A stretch of 42,919 nt of DNA from Pseudomonadota bacterium (lineage in GTDB: Bacteria > Myxococcota_A > Polyangia > Polyangiales > Polyangiaceae): positions 1-42,919 of the forward strand of contig JAEYWK010000142.1 in the NCBI GenBank assembly GCA_023431345.1, in the 5' to 3' direction. The stretch's first letter is position 1, and each line of letters starts with the position of its first letter. The notes under the pieces were generated by a model, which searched no databases, was not told the DNA's origin, and was given only the letters and a program-made list of their open reading frames with translations. Shown piece after piece: positions 11,339-19,636 of the stretch. The position numbers and the translations under genes are program-made.

Positions 11339-11697
11339 GGGGGCCGACGTGTAACCGGGCGGGCGCCGAAGCGCTAGTGCCTCAGCGTGCGCTCGGGAGC
11401 GATGCGCGCTGACCCGTTGGTCACAGGTCTGCGGGGCTCTGCTCTCTCTCTGATCTCTTAAATTTAAATTTGATCGAAGTAGTGATAGGGCCTGTGGAAA
11501 CTGGGGAAAACGGCCTATCTAACTGAAATGAATTAGGTATTCATCCAAGCCGCTGTGGATCTGACGGATGGGTCGATCTCCGATAACTTGCCAGACTCCG
11601 TGGCCGGCTCCCTTTATCCCACCCTGGCCCCAAGGGGCCCCCAGGGGTTCTCCCTAAGTTATCCAGAGGCTGTGGAGTGCCGGGCGATGAGCCGAAA
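11339..11697. other. Candidate chromosomal replication origin (oriC) upstream of dnaN
   Basis: This 359-nt gap contains the most AT-rich stretch I noticed in the window (about 11452-11474, with TTAAATTTAAATTTGA), a possible unwinding element. Around it are DnaA-box-like 9-mers measured against TTATCCACA: TTATCCAGA at 11659-11667 (8 of 9), and 7 of 9 on the other strand at 11493-11501 and 11554-11562 and at about 11502-11510. Weaker ones lie at 11614-11622 and 11671-11679. A GC hairpin with a bulge sits at about 11621-11646. The dnaN promoter must also lie here. The position beside dnaN-recF-gyrB is typical of bacterial origins; function is inferred. Confidence 0.6.
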
Positions 11698-13020
11698 TCA
11701 CTCGGCGGGGCTCGCCTTTTTGGCCTTCTTGGCGCCGCCGGCCTTGCGCGCGCGCTTACCCAGCCCGGGGTTCTGCGAAACGATGCGTGACAGCGCCTCG
11801 ACCAGCACGCGCCGGGCATTTTCGTAGGTGGTGGGTCCGATGCGGTCAGCGGCGCGCGCGCGCTCCAGCTCGACGAGCTCCGCCAGCAGCATGTCGTGCG
11901 CGCGCACGGCGTCGCGGTCCTGGAGGTCGGCTTGCGTCTCGAGCCCGACGCGACCGCGAAAGGCGGCGAAGCCAACGGCGGCTAGCGCGCTCGCGATCAG
12001 CACCGCGATCCAGCGGCCAGAGCCGGGCGTCGGGATGCCCGAGAGCGACGCGGAGAAGCTCGTGATGGCGCCTTCACCACGCCGGGCCTGGCGCCGCGTC
12101 ACCACCACGCGCTGGCCGTTTTGGTTCACGTCGGAGACCGGCTTCTCCCAACCTTCGACGTCGAGCTCCATGCTCGGCGCGGCCTCCGCGATGAAGCGCA
12201 CCTCCGCCACCTGCGGGGGCAAGCCGAAGTTGAACGACGCCGCGCTCTCTTCGTTACGCGGCACCTGAAAACGGAACGAGACGCTGTGCTGACCGGGAGA
12301 AAAGCTGCCGAGCAGCTTCACGCCGCGCCCGGGATCTTCCTCGAAGCGCGTGTCGCCCATCGACTCGCCGGCTTTGACGGCCTTGAAGCCAGTCGGAAGA
12401 GTCATGCGCGCATCCTGAGGCACCCACGTCACGCGGCTGCGGTTTTGATAGCGAAACAGCACCTCGAACTGGAAGACGTCGTCGCGGGTTTCGACGTAGA
12501 CGTAGCCGATCGAGCCGATGCTCAGCTGCTGCACGTCGTGGGTCACCGGGTAGACGTGCAAGAGCGCGATCACGCCCGCGTCGCCCTTGAGCTGAATCGG
12601 CTCGGAAGCGTATTCGGCGGGCCCCGAGCGCGCGGAGACGCGGTAGCTGAAGTCGCTGGTTTGGGCGAGACCGGAGAAGCGCGCCAAGCCTTGCTCGTTC
12701 GTGGTTTGACGCTGCTCGCTGCGCTGCTCGCCCTCGGCGATCTTCTGGAACAAGATCCCGAGCTTCACCTCGGTGTTGGCGAGCGGCGCCCCGTGCTCGT
12801 TCACCAGCCGCACCACGATCGTGCCAGCCGGCACCTCGGGAGCCGGGACCACGGCGTCCTGGGCCGGGGCGGCAGGCCCTTCGCTGCCGGGGTGCCCCGC
12901 GACGGGCGGGTGGGCCGCAGGCAGCGGCGCTTGGGCCGGCGCGGGCGCGACTGCTTGCGCGAAGCTCGCGCCAGGAGCGACGAGCGCGGCGGCGATCAAG
13001 AAGGCAGGTAGGCGCCTCAC
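11698..13020 (-). CDS. Periplasmic beta-domain protein with C-terminal TM and CcmI-like tail; unknown function
   Basis: The 440-residue protein has a signal peptide (MRRLPAFLIAAALVAPGASFAQA), a Pro/Ala linker, and an Ig/carboxypeptidase-regulatory-like beta region (about 65-140: TIVVRLVNEHGAPLANTEVKL, TNEQGLARF). A further beta-rich part extends to about 325. One TM helix follows (about 335-352) and then a helical cytosolic tail ending in a Lys/Ala-rich stretch (KRARKAGGAKKAKKA). The tail segment LLAELVELERARAADRIGPTTYENAR resembles the CcmI-type motif also present in the next gene upstream. The start is GTG at 13020, overlapping the stop of that gene as GTGA, so the three genes ccmF to here are translationally coupled. 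A role in cytochrome c maturation or haem delivery is inferred from context only. Confidence 0.75.
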   Translation of the reverse strand: MRRLPAFLIAAALVAPGASFAQAVAPAPAQAPLPAAHPPVAGHPGSEGPAAPAQDAVVPAPEVPAGTIVVRLVNEHGAPLANTEVKLGILFQKIAEGEQRSEQRQTTNEQGLARFSGLAQTSDFSYRVSARSGPAEYASEPIQLKGDAGVIALLHVYPVTHDVQQLSIGSIGYVYVETRDDVFQFEVLFRYQNRSRVTWVPQDARMTLPTGFKAVKAGESMGDTRFEEDPGRGVKLLGSFSPGQHSVSFRFQVPRNEESAASFNFGLPPQVAEVRFIAEAAPSMELDVEGWEKPVSDVNQNGQRVVVTRRQARRGEGAITSFSASLSGIPTPGSGRWIAVLIASALAAVGFAAFRGRVGLETQADLQDRDAVRAHDMLLAELVELERARAADRIGPTTYENARRVLVEALSRIVSQNPGLGKRARKAGGAKKAKKASPAE

Positions 13021-13637
13021 GGCTTCTCCTCCGGGGGTGCCGGCGCGGCGTCGGGGCTGGGCGGGGCGTCCGCCGGCGCCGCGCTCTTGCTCGGAGCCAG
13101 GCCGGCGCGGCCCAGGCGCTCGGCGATTTGCTGCTCGACCTGCGCGCGCGCCGGTCCCAGCTTCTCGTCGACGCTCTGCATCAAGCGCTTGGCGTCTACG
13201 CGGTACTTGGCCACGAGCTCCGCATAATCTTCAGGGGTGATTTTTCCGACGCTCCGCTCGTACTCCAAGTCTTTGAGCGCGCGCAGCACGGAGCGCTTCT
13301 CTTCTTCGACCTTCGAAGGCGCGCCCAAGCCCAGCGCCTCCTCGAAGCCGAGCGACGAGCTCCCGGTCAAGCTCTGCACGCTCGACCACATTAGCGTGAT
13401 GGCCAGCGCGAGCACGCCCGCTGCCAGCACCAAGACGGCCAGCTCGATCCCCCAAATCACGCCCGTTGCGATGGCGGCGACGAACCAGACGGCAGGAATC
13501 GCTTTGCGCAGCAGCGCTACGTGCTCGGGCGACAGGGCAGGCCCAACCTCACGCCGCCGAGCTGCCTCAGGGGCGTCAGCGGCGGAGGTGATGGGCTCGG
13601 CGTCGTCGAGCGGCTCGGCTTTGACTTCGTCAGACAC
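13017..13637 (-). CDS. Two-TM CcmI-like membrane protein
   Basis: From the GTG at 13637 the product is 206 residues. A polar N-terminus is followed by two close hydrophobic segments (IPAVWFVAAIATGVIWGIELAVLVLAAGVLALAITLMW) and a cytosolic helical part: EEEKRSVLRALKDLEYERSVGKITPEDYAEL. This last motif (Leu-x-x-Leu-x-x-Leu-Glu, Gly-Lys-Ile, Asp-Tyr) is what CcmI-type and related cytochrome c biogenesis proteins carry after their membrane helices. The tail is Ala/Pro-rich. The GTG overlaps the ccmF stop by 8 nt; an ATG at 13661 and the open frame to 13691 are alternatives that would overlap ccmF more. Its job is presumably to assist CcmF, by context. Confidence 0.7.
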   Translation of the reverse strand: MSDEVKAEPLDDAEPITSAADAPEAARRREVGPALSPEHVALLRKAIPAVWFVAAIATGVIWGIELAVLVLAAGVLALAITLMWSSVQSLTGSSSLGFEEALGLGAPSKVEEEKRSVLRALKDLEYERSVGKITPEDYAELVAKYRVDAKRLMQSVDEKLGPARAQVEQQIAERLGRAGLAPSKSAAPADAPPSPDAAPAPPEEKP

Positions 13638-15969
13638 GCGGCTCGCTGTCTCTAACACCATCGGGGCGTCGGCGAACGGCGAATACGGCACCTACCCCGA
13701 GACCGAACAAGGTGGCCAGCGCGGGGGGCAGCGTACGCGAGAGCGGTAGGTCCGGTGGTGCCTCTGCGCGAGGCGCGGCGCTCGGAGGCTTGACGCTGGC
13801 GTAGGCGTAGCTGGGCGACATGGCCAGCCACAGCGAGAACGCTGCGCCCGCCGCCGCGCCTGCGCCCGCGCGGACGTAGGCCCAGGCTCCCAGCTCACCC
13901 AGCGCGAAATCGGGCCAGAGCGAGATGCTCGCCCCGAGCACCAACACGATGCCGCCGAGCCAGATCCACATCACGAGCGGGTTGACGTGGAAGCGGAAGG
14001 TGCCGCGCTTGCTCTGCGGGTCGATGGTGCCGATGACCGTATAGAGATCCTGTTTCATGCTCTGCAGCAGGCTCACCTCCGTCGTCGGGCCGTCGGGGCT
14101 CTTGGCGAAGAAGAACTTGGCGGGGTGGATTTGGCCGAGCGACTTGCCGCCCTGTCGCACCTCGAAGTCGGCGAACAGCATGCGCTTGTTCAGATCGGCC
14201 TGCTCCTCCGCGCTGCACTTGGGGCTGCCGGGGCACATGCGGGTGCCGAGGTATTCGATGTCGAAGCTGCCGATTTGGTGCGTCTGCCCCGGCACCAGCG
14301 ACACCTCCTTCTCGAGGTTCCAGGCGGCGCCACAGAAGCCGATGAACATGGCGACGATGCCGAGGTGGACGATGTAGCCGCCGTAGCGGCGGCGGTTCTT
14401 GCCCACGAGGTTCAGGAGCGCGACCAGCACTCCCTCCGGCTCGCCGCGCTTCTCGGACGAGCGCCGACGAGCGCTCACGCCGCGCTGAAATTCCTGGACG
14501 ATCACGGCCACGTTGAAGGCCGAGAGCGAGATGGTGATGAGCGGGGCGAGCGAGCCGACCCACTGCAGCACGAGCCCGACGGCGCCGGGATAGAACGGAT
14601 CGCGCGGGACGATCGCCGGATAGCCGATGCTCTTGCCAACCGCCAAATGCAGGATGCCGACGCCGAAGAAGGCAGCCGCTGGCCACTTGAAGGCCTGCTT
14701 CAACGAGCCGCCGCTCGTCTTACGCCAACCGAACAGCGGCGCGAGCCCCATCAAGGCAAAGATGACCAAGCCGATCGGGGCGAGCCAGCGGTTGAAGAAA
14801 GGCGGGCCGACCGTGACCGTCTCGTTCCACAGCTCCGAGAGCTTGGGGAACATGGTCGCGATCAAGATGAAGGTCATCGCTCCGAGGAGGGCCCAGTTGT
14901 TGACCACGAACATGGCTTCGCGGCTGGCCACCGCTTCGATCTCCGCCTTGGCGCGCAGCTGCGGCAAGCGCCACACGATCAGGCCCGCGGACACCGCCGC
15001 GATCAGCCCCATGAAGTAGAGGAAGTACGTGCCGATGTCGCTCTGGGCGAAGCTGTGCACGCTCGCGATGATCCCGGAGCGCGTGAGGAACGTGCCGAAG
15101 ATGGTCAGGAAGAACGTGAGCGAGATTAGGAACACGTTCCAGACCTTGAGCATGTTGCGGCGCTCTTGGATCATCGTGGAGTGCACGTAGGCGGCCGCCG
15201 TAAACCACGGTAAACAGGCGGCATTTTCCACTGGGTCCCACGCCCAGTACCCGCCCCAGCCGAGCTCTTCGTAGGCCCAGCGCATGCCGAGCACGTTGCC
15301 GACCGACAGGAACAAGAACGCGAACAGCATCCATTTGCGCGTCGCGACGATCCACTCGTTGTCGAGCCGGCCCGTCACGAGCGCGGCGACGCAGAACGCG
15401 AAGGGGACCGCGCAGCCGACGAAGCCCATGTAGAGCGCCGGCGGGTGGATGATCATCCAGTAGTTCTGCAGTAGCGGGTTCAGCCCCTCACCGTCGGGCC
15501 GCGCCCCCGCGATGTTCGACTCGAATGGGTTCGCGCTGAACAGCATCAAGACCGCGAAGAAGCCGATGATCACCATCAAGGTCGCGATCACGAACGGCTG
15601 CAGCTCGCGGTAGCGACCCTTGAGCCAAGCCACCGCCGCCGACGTGTAGAGCGCGAGCAGCAGAGACCACCAGAGCAGCGAGCCGTCTTGGCCACCCCAC
15701 AGCGAGGTGATCAAGTAGGTCGTGCTCATCGAGCGGTCGCTGTAGCGCGACACGTAGCGGATGCGAAAGTCGTGGGTGAGGAAGGCGTAGGCGAGCAGCA
15801 GTACGCCGAGCAGCACGATGCCGCTCGTGGCGTAAGCGCCCAGCCGCGCGGCGGTGAGCAACCGTGGCCGCCCGCGACCGGCCGCGAGCGAGACCGCGAA
15901 CGTGTACGCGGCCGAAACCAGGATGGCGTAGATCACACCTGTGCCGAACTCGGGGAGCGACTGCCACAT
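13630..15969 (-). CDS. ccmF: CcmF-type cytochrome c haem lyase
   Basis: The 779-residue, multi-spanning inner-membrane protein belongs to the CcmF/CcsA haem-handling superfamily, which ligates haem to apocytochrome c at the periplasmic face. The tryptophan-rich WWD signature WGGYWAWDPVENAACLPW lies at residues 238-255, and His residues expected for haem ligation are present (IIHPPALYMGF at about 174-184, TAAAYVHSTM at about 257-266). A soluble loop at about 560-690 containing GSFDIEYLGTRMCPGSPKC lies between the last two membrane helices. ATG start at 15969, no strong Shine-Dalgarno. It heads a coupled set with the CcmI-like and beta-domain genes; ccmA-E, G and H are not in the window, so the rest of System I must lie elsewhere if present. 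Confidence 0.93.
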   Translation of the reverse strand: MWQSLPEFGTGVIYAILVSAAYTFAVSLAAGRGRPRLLTAARLGAYATSGIVLLGVLLLAYAFLTHDFRIRYVSRYSDRSMSTTYLITSLWGGQDGSLLWWSLLLALYTSAAVAWLKGRYRELQPFVIATLMVIIGFFAVLMLFSANPFESNIAGARPDGEGLNPLLQNYWMIIHPPALYMGFVGCAVPFAFCVAALVTGRLDNEWIVATRKWMLFAFLFLSVGNVLGMRWAYEELGWGGYWAWDPVENAACLPWFTAAAYVHSTMIQERRNMLKVWNVFLISLTFFLTIFGTFLTRSGIIASVHSFAQSDIGTYFLYFMGLIAAVSAGLIVWRLPQLRAKAEIEAVASREAMFVVNNWALLGAMTFILIATMFPKLSELWNETVTVGPPFFNRWLAPIGLVIFALMGLAPLFGWRKTSGGSLKQAFKWPAAAFFGVGILHLAVGKSIGYPAIVPRDPFYPGAVGLVLQWVGSLAPLITISLSAFNVAVIVQEFQRGVSARRRSSEKRGEPEGVLVALLNLVGKNRRRYGGYIVHLGIVAMFIGFCGAAWNLEKEVSLVPGQTHQIGSFDIEYLGTRMCPGSPKCSAEEQADLNKRMLFADFEVRQGGKSLGQIHPAKFFFAKSPDGPTTEVSLLQSMKQDLYTVIGTIDPQSKRGTFRFHVNPLVMWIWLGGIVLVLGASISLWPDFALGELGAWAYVRAGAGAAAGAAFSLWLAMSPSYAYASVKPPSAAPRAEAPPDLPLSRTLPPALATLFGLGVGAVFAVRRRPDGVRDSEPRV

Positions 15970-16149
15970 GACGCGCGCAGCTTAGCCTGATTCAGGGCCG
16001 CGGCAGCCCGAGGCTCGCAAACCAGTCCAAGAAACGCCCCGAGCGACGCTCGCCGCGCCAATCGCTGGGCCCCGCCTGCCCGCGGGAATCTTCCACCCCC
16101 GCCGCCGGTTCGAGCGACTGACTCGAGCTCGGACCTTGGCTCCAGGGGC

Positions 16150-16175
16150 GGGCGCGCGAGCGGCTTCGCGCGCCC
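16150..16175 (-). terminator. 10-bp perfect GC hairpin after pyrH
   Basis: Positions 16150-16159 pair with 16166-16175 around a 6-nt loop, 8 nt beyond the pyrH stop. No T tract follows. The rest of 15970-16183 shows no gene. Confidence 0.45.
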
Positions 16176-16183
16176 GGGCCCGC

Positions 16184-16930
16184 TCACGTCGAGACGGTGG
16201 TGCCGCCCGGCTCGCCCAGGCACACGCGGCGGATGTTACCCCGCGCCATCTTGAACACGCGGATATTCAGGCTGTGCTCGCGGCAGAGCGCGACCGCGGT
16301 CGAGTCCATCACGCCGAGGTGATCGGCGAGGAAGCGATCGTACGTCACCTTCTCGAGCATCTTCGCGTCGGGGTGGCGGCGCGGATCGCGGTCGTAGATG
16401 CCGTCGACCTTGGTGGCCTTGAGCAGGGCGTCGGCGCGCACTTCCATGGCGCGCAGCGCGGCGGCGGTGTCGGTCGAAAAGTACGGATTGCCGGTACCGG
16501 CGGCGAAGATCACGGCGTACCCGCGGTCCATGTGGCGAATGGCGCGGCGGCGGATGTACGGCTCGGCCAGCTGCTTGATCTCGATCGCCGTCATCACGCG
16601 GGTGGGCACGCCCGAGCGCTCGAGCGCGTCTTGCAGCGCGAGCGAGTTGATCACGGTGGCCAGCATGCCCATGTAGTCGCTCTGCGCGCGATCCATGCCC
16701 TCGCTGGCGCCGCGCAAGCCCCGGAAAATGTTGCCGCCGCCCACCACGAGCCCCAACTGGACGCCCGTCGCGTGCACCTCCGCGAGCTCCATCGCGGTTT
16801 CCTTCAGCATGTGCGTGTCGATGCCGGAGCCGCCTTCTTTACCGCTCAGGGCTTCACCCGAGAGCTTCAAGATGATGCGCTTGTAACGCAAAGTACCGAC
16901 GCTGCTTGCGGGGCCAGATTGGTTTTCCAC
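16184..16930 (-). CDS. pyrH: UMP kinase
   Basis: PyrH phosphorylates UMP to UDP with ATP in pyrimidine nucleotide synthesis and belongs to the amino-acid kinase fold. The conserved core begins RYKRIILKLSGEALSG and continues with VVGGGNIFRG, GMDRAQSDYMGMLATVINSLALQDALE, GTGNPYFSTDTAAALRA, KVDGIYDRDP and GVMDSTAVALCR, as in the family. With GTG at 16930 it has 248 residues; a TTG at 16891 gives the more usual short N-terminus. The reading frame remains open far upstream to 17365, but that part lies antisense to the parvulin gene and is a shadow. It is divergent from the next gene with about 80 nt between. Confidence 0.95.
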   Translation of the reverse strand: MENQSGPASSVGTLRYKRIILKLSGEALSGKEGGSGIDTHMLKETAMELAEVHATGVQLGLVVGGGNIFRGLRGASEGMDRAQSDYMGMLATVINSLALQDALERSGVPTRVMTAIEIKQLAEPYIRRRAIRHMDRGYAVIFAAGTGNPYFSTDTAAALRAMEVRADALLKATKVDGIYDRDPRRHPDAKMLEKVTYDRFLADHLGVMDSTAVALCREHSLNIRVFKMARGNIRRVCLGEPGGTTVST

Positions 16931-17011
16931 GAAGCGGACACGTAGCCCCGGCGCCCTGATTAAGCAACCGCTTCTGGCGCGAGGCGGGGCCACGTAGTAA
17001 TTCGGGTCGCT

Positions 17012-18004
17012 ATGGCCGTTTTTGCCCCGCGTCACGCCCTGTTGGCGCTCGCCGTGCTGGCTTGCGGCTGCGACACGAAGCCGAAAACGGCCAGCGCTCC
17101 GAGCGCTTCTGCTAGCGCGGCGCCGAGCGGGCTCACTCCCGAGCTTGCGGCTCGCGTCTTGGCGAAGGTGGGTCAGCGACAAATCACGCTCGGGGAGTTC
17201 GCGGCCACGCTCGAGCGCATGGATCCGTTCGAGCGCTTGCGTTACCAGTCCGCAGATCGGCGCAAGCAGCTGCTCGACGAGCTGATTGATCTGGAGCTCT
17301 TGGCGGAGGAAGCGCGCCGGCGCGGCCTCGACAAGCAGCCCGAAACAGAGGAGCGAGTGCGCCAAATGCTGCGTGACGAGCTGCTCGCGCAGGTGAGGAC
17401 GAGCGGCCTCTCACCCAGCGACGTCTCCGAGGCGGACGCCCGCCGCTACTACGAGGAGCATCGCGACGACTTCCGCGAGCCCGAGCGCCGGCGCGTCGCG
17501 CACTTGGTGGTGCCGAGCGAGGCCGAAGCCAAGGCGCTCCTCGAGAAGGCGAGCCAGGCGTCGCCGGCCGAATGGGGCAAGCTCGTGGCCGAGAAGTCGC
17601 GCGACACGCGCAGCAAGGTCGCGGCCTTGCCCCCGGAGCTAGCCGGCGATCTCGGCATCGTGGGCCCGCCGGGGCACGCTCGCGGCGAAAATCCGAATGT
17701 TCCCGAAGCTTTGCGAGCGGCGGTGTTCGAAATCGACCGCGTGGGAGGCGTGCTGCCGCGTCTGGTTCGGGGACCGAGCGGCTTCCACGTCGTGCGCATG
17801 ACGGGCAAGACCGACGCGCGCGATCGCAGCTTCGCCGACGCCGAGCGCTCGATCCGCGTCGCCCTCGTGCAAGCGCGCATCCGCGCGCGCGAGGCCGAGC
17901 TGGAGGCGGAGCTGAAGAAGAAATACCCGGTGAGCATCGACGAAGCGCAGCTCGCCAAGATTCCGCTGCCGGCGCCGTCGGCCAAGCCGCAGGCGCCGAA
18001 GTGA
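17012..18004 (+). CDS. Parvulin-type peptidyl-prolyl isomerase lipoprotein
   Basis: The 330-residue product starts with a signal sequence and lipobox (MAVFAPRHALLALAVLACGC), then an Ala/Ser linker, a SurA-N-like helical region (AARVLAKVGQRQITLGEFAATLERMDPFERLRYQSADRRKQLLDELIDLELLAEEARRRG), and a PpiC/parvulin fold (about 160-275, with RRVAHLVV, LGIVGPPGH, LPRLVRGPSGFHVVRMTGK). PrsA/SurA relatives fold exported or outer-membrane proteins in the periplasm. The first His of the parvulin core is present in RRVAHLVV; the domain is shorter than in SurA. The tail is charged and coiled. The stop overlaps the GTG of the next gene (GTGA), which couples an envelope chaperone to a radical SAM enzyme. Confidence 0.88.
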   Translation: MAVFAPRHALLALAVLACGCDTKPKTASAPSASASAAPSGLTPELAARVLAKVGQRQITLGEFAATLERMDPFERLRYQSADRRKQLLDELIDLELLAEEARRRGLDKQPETEERVRQMLRDELLAQVRTSGLSPSDVSEADARRYYEEHRDDFREPERRRVAHLVVPSEAEAKALLEKASQASPAEWGKLVAEKSRDTRSKVAALPPELAGDLGIVGPPGHARGENPNVPEALRAAVFEIDRVGGVLPRLVRGPSGFHVVRMTGKTDARDRSFADAERSIRVALVQARIRAREAELEAELKKKYPVSIDEAQLAKIPLPAPSAKPQAPK

Positions 18005-19104
18005 CCGCGCTCCCCGTCGTCGGCAGCGCCGAGCCCGGCTGGCAACAGGAGCTGCGGGGGGCTCTGCGATCGCTCTCCGATTTGGAGGCGCATTTCGAGC
18101 TCACCGAGGGCGAGCGCGAAGGCGCGCGGCGAGCCGAAGACCAAGGCTTCCCGATCTCCGTCACTCCCTACTACGCGCGCCTGGCCGATCGGCGCGATCC
18201 GTCGTGCCCCATCCGCCGCCAAATCGTGCCGCGCGCGGAGGAAGCGCTGGAGGCGCGCGGAGATCTGCGCGACCCGCTGGGGGAAGAAGCGCACGAGGTC
18301 GCGCCGGAGCTGATCCAGCGCTACCCGGACCGCGCGCTGTTGCTGGCCACCGATCGCTGCGCCGTCTATTGCCGCTTTTGCACGCGCAGCCGCCTCGTCG
18401 GCAACGGCGGAGGCCCGCGTTCGCTCGAGCGACTCGCGCCCGCCTTCGCGTATTTGCGCGCAAACCCGCAAGTGCGAGACCTGATCATCAGCGGCGGCGA
18501 TCCGCTCGCCATGGCGACGTCTCGGCTCGCGGCGCTGCTCAGCGAGCTGCGCAGCATTCCCAGCATCGAGACGATCCGGCTCGCGACGCGCGTGCCGGTC
18601 GTGCTGCCGTCGCGCATCACGAGCGAGCTCACGGAGGCGCTCCGCCCTTTCCACCCGCTGTGGGTGATGACGCACTTCAATCATCCGAAGGAGCTGACCG
18701 AGACGTCACGGGCCGCGCTGCGCCGCCTGGCGGACGCCGGCTTTCCGGTCATGAACCAGTGCGTGCTCTTGCGCGGCGTCAACGACGACGCGGACACGTT
18801 GAAAGAGCTATTCCGCGGCCTGGTCCGCGAGCGCGTTCGTCCTTATTACCTCTTGCAGATGGACCCGGTGCGCGGCACCTCCCACCTGCGCACCCCGCTC
18901 GCGCGCGGCGTGGAGATCATGGAGCAGCTGCAAGGTCGCCTGAGCGGCATCGCGCTGCCGAAGCTGATCGTCGACACGCCGGGCGGCTTCGGCAAAGTGC
19001 CGCACGGTCCCAGCTACGTCCTCTCGAGCGACGCGGCGACGGGCGTCACGCGCTTCCGTACTCCGCGCGGCGTCGACGTCGACTACGTCGATCCCCAGGG
19101 CTGA
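18001..19104 (+). CDS. KamA-family radical SAM enzyme, probable lysine 2,3-aminomutase
   Basis: The 367-residue protein has the radical SAM cluster CAVYCRFC (Cys120, Cys124, Cys127), ISGGDPLAM for SAM binding, and the PLP lysine in GGFGKVPHGPSYV (Lys332). Aligned by eye with Clostridium KamA, the two Asp residues that hold the substrate side-chain amine appear kept as Asp288 (QMDPVRG) and Asp326 (IVDTPGG), which favours lysine over glutamate as substrate. The protein is shorter than KamA (about 416) and closer in length to EpmB, which beta-lysylates EF-P with EpmA, so either free beta-lysine production or an EF-P role is open; no epmA or efp is in the window. Start is the GTG at 18001, overlapping the upstream stop. 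Confidence 0.88.
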   Translation: MTALPVVGSAEPGWQQELRGALRSLSDLEAHFELTEGEREGARRAEDQGFPISVTPYYARLADRRDPSCPIRRQIVPRAEEALEARGDLRDPLGEEAHEVAPELIQRYPDRALLLATDRCAVYCRFCTRSRLVGNGGGPRSLERLAPAFAYLRANPQVRDLIISGGDPLAMATSRLAALLSELRSIPSIETIRLATRVPVVLPSRITSELTEALRPFHPLWVMTHFNHPKELTETSRAALRRLADAGFPVMNQCVLLRGVNDDADTLKELFRGLVRERVRPYYLLQMDPVRGTSHLRTPLARGVEIMEQLQGRLSGIALPKLIVDTPGGFGKVPHGPSYVLSSDAATGVTRFRTPRGVDVDYVDPQG

Positions 19105-19147
19105 GTGAGCGGCGCCCCGCCCGCGAGCCCGGGCGTAAGTCTGCGCG

Positions 19148-19636
19148 CTATTTGCCGAATTTGGCCCGCAGCGCGGCGCAGACCGCCTCGGGCGCGTAGC
19201 GGCTGACGTCGCCGCCGTGGCTAGCAATCTCGCGGACAAGCGAGGCGCTGATGAAGCCGTAGTTGGTGCGGGTCGGCAAGAACACGGTGTCGATCTCTGG
19301 CCGCAGGTCGGCGTTGGCGTGCGCTATCTGCAGCTCGTACTCGAAGTCGGTGCCCGCGCGCAGCCCGCGCACGACCACGCGCGCCCCGACGCGCTTGCCG
19401 TAGTCGACGAGCAGGCCCTCGAACGACTCGACGGTGACGTTGGAAAACGGCGTCGAAATTTGGCGCATCAGCTCCAAGCGCTGCTCGATGGAGAACAGCG
19501 GCTGGCGCGTGCGGTTGATGCCGATGGCCACGATGACGTGCGGGAACAGCTTCGACGCACGCTCGACGAGATCCAGATGACCGAAGGTCGGCGGATCGAA
19601 GCTGCCGGCGTAGATCGCGAGCTGCGTTTCGCTCAA
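19148..19636 (-). CDS. coaD: Phosphopantetheine adenylyltransferase
   Basis: CoaD transfers AMP to 4'-phosphopantetheine, the penultimate step of coenzyme A synthesis. The 162-residue product matches the family in length and motifs: AIYAGSFDPPTFGHLDLVERA with the nucleotidyl-transferase TxGH at about 17-20, NRTRQPLFS, VVRGLRAGTDFEYELQIAHANADL and the C-terminal ISASLVREIASHGGDVS. The start is TTG at 19636 inside TTGA shared with the stop of the lipoprotein gene; the frame is open much further upstream but only as an antisense-type shadow of that gene. The location behind an envelope lipoprotein suggests operon convenience, not function. Confidence 0.95.
   Translation of the reverse strand: MSETQLAIYAGSFDPPTFGHLDLVERASKLFPHVIVAIGINRTRQPLFSIEQRLELMRQISTPFSNVTVESFEGLLVDYGKRVGARVVVRGLRAGTDFEYELQIAHANADLRPEIDTVFLPTRTNYGFISASLVREIASHGGDVSRYAPEAVCAALRAKFGK

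Noticed and set aside
16931..17365. Upstream extension of pyrH to 393 residues
   Set aside because: The extension lies antisense to the parvulin gene and has no similarity to UMP kinase; the conserved core starts near 16891-16930.
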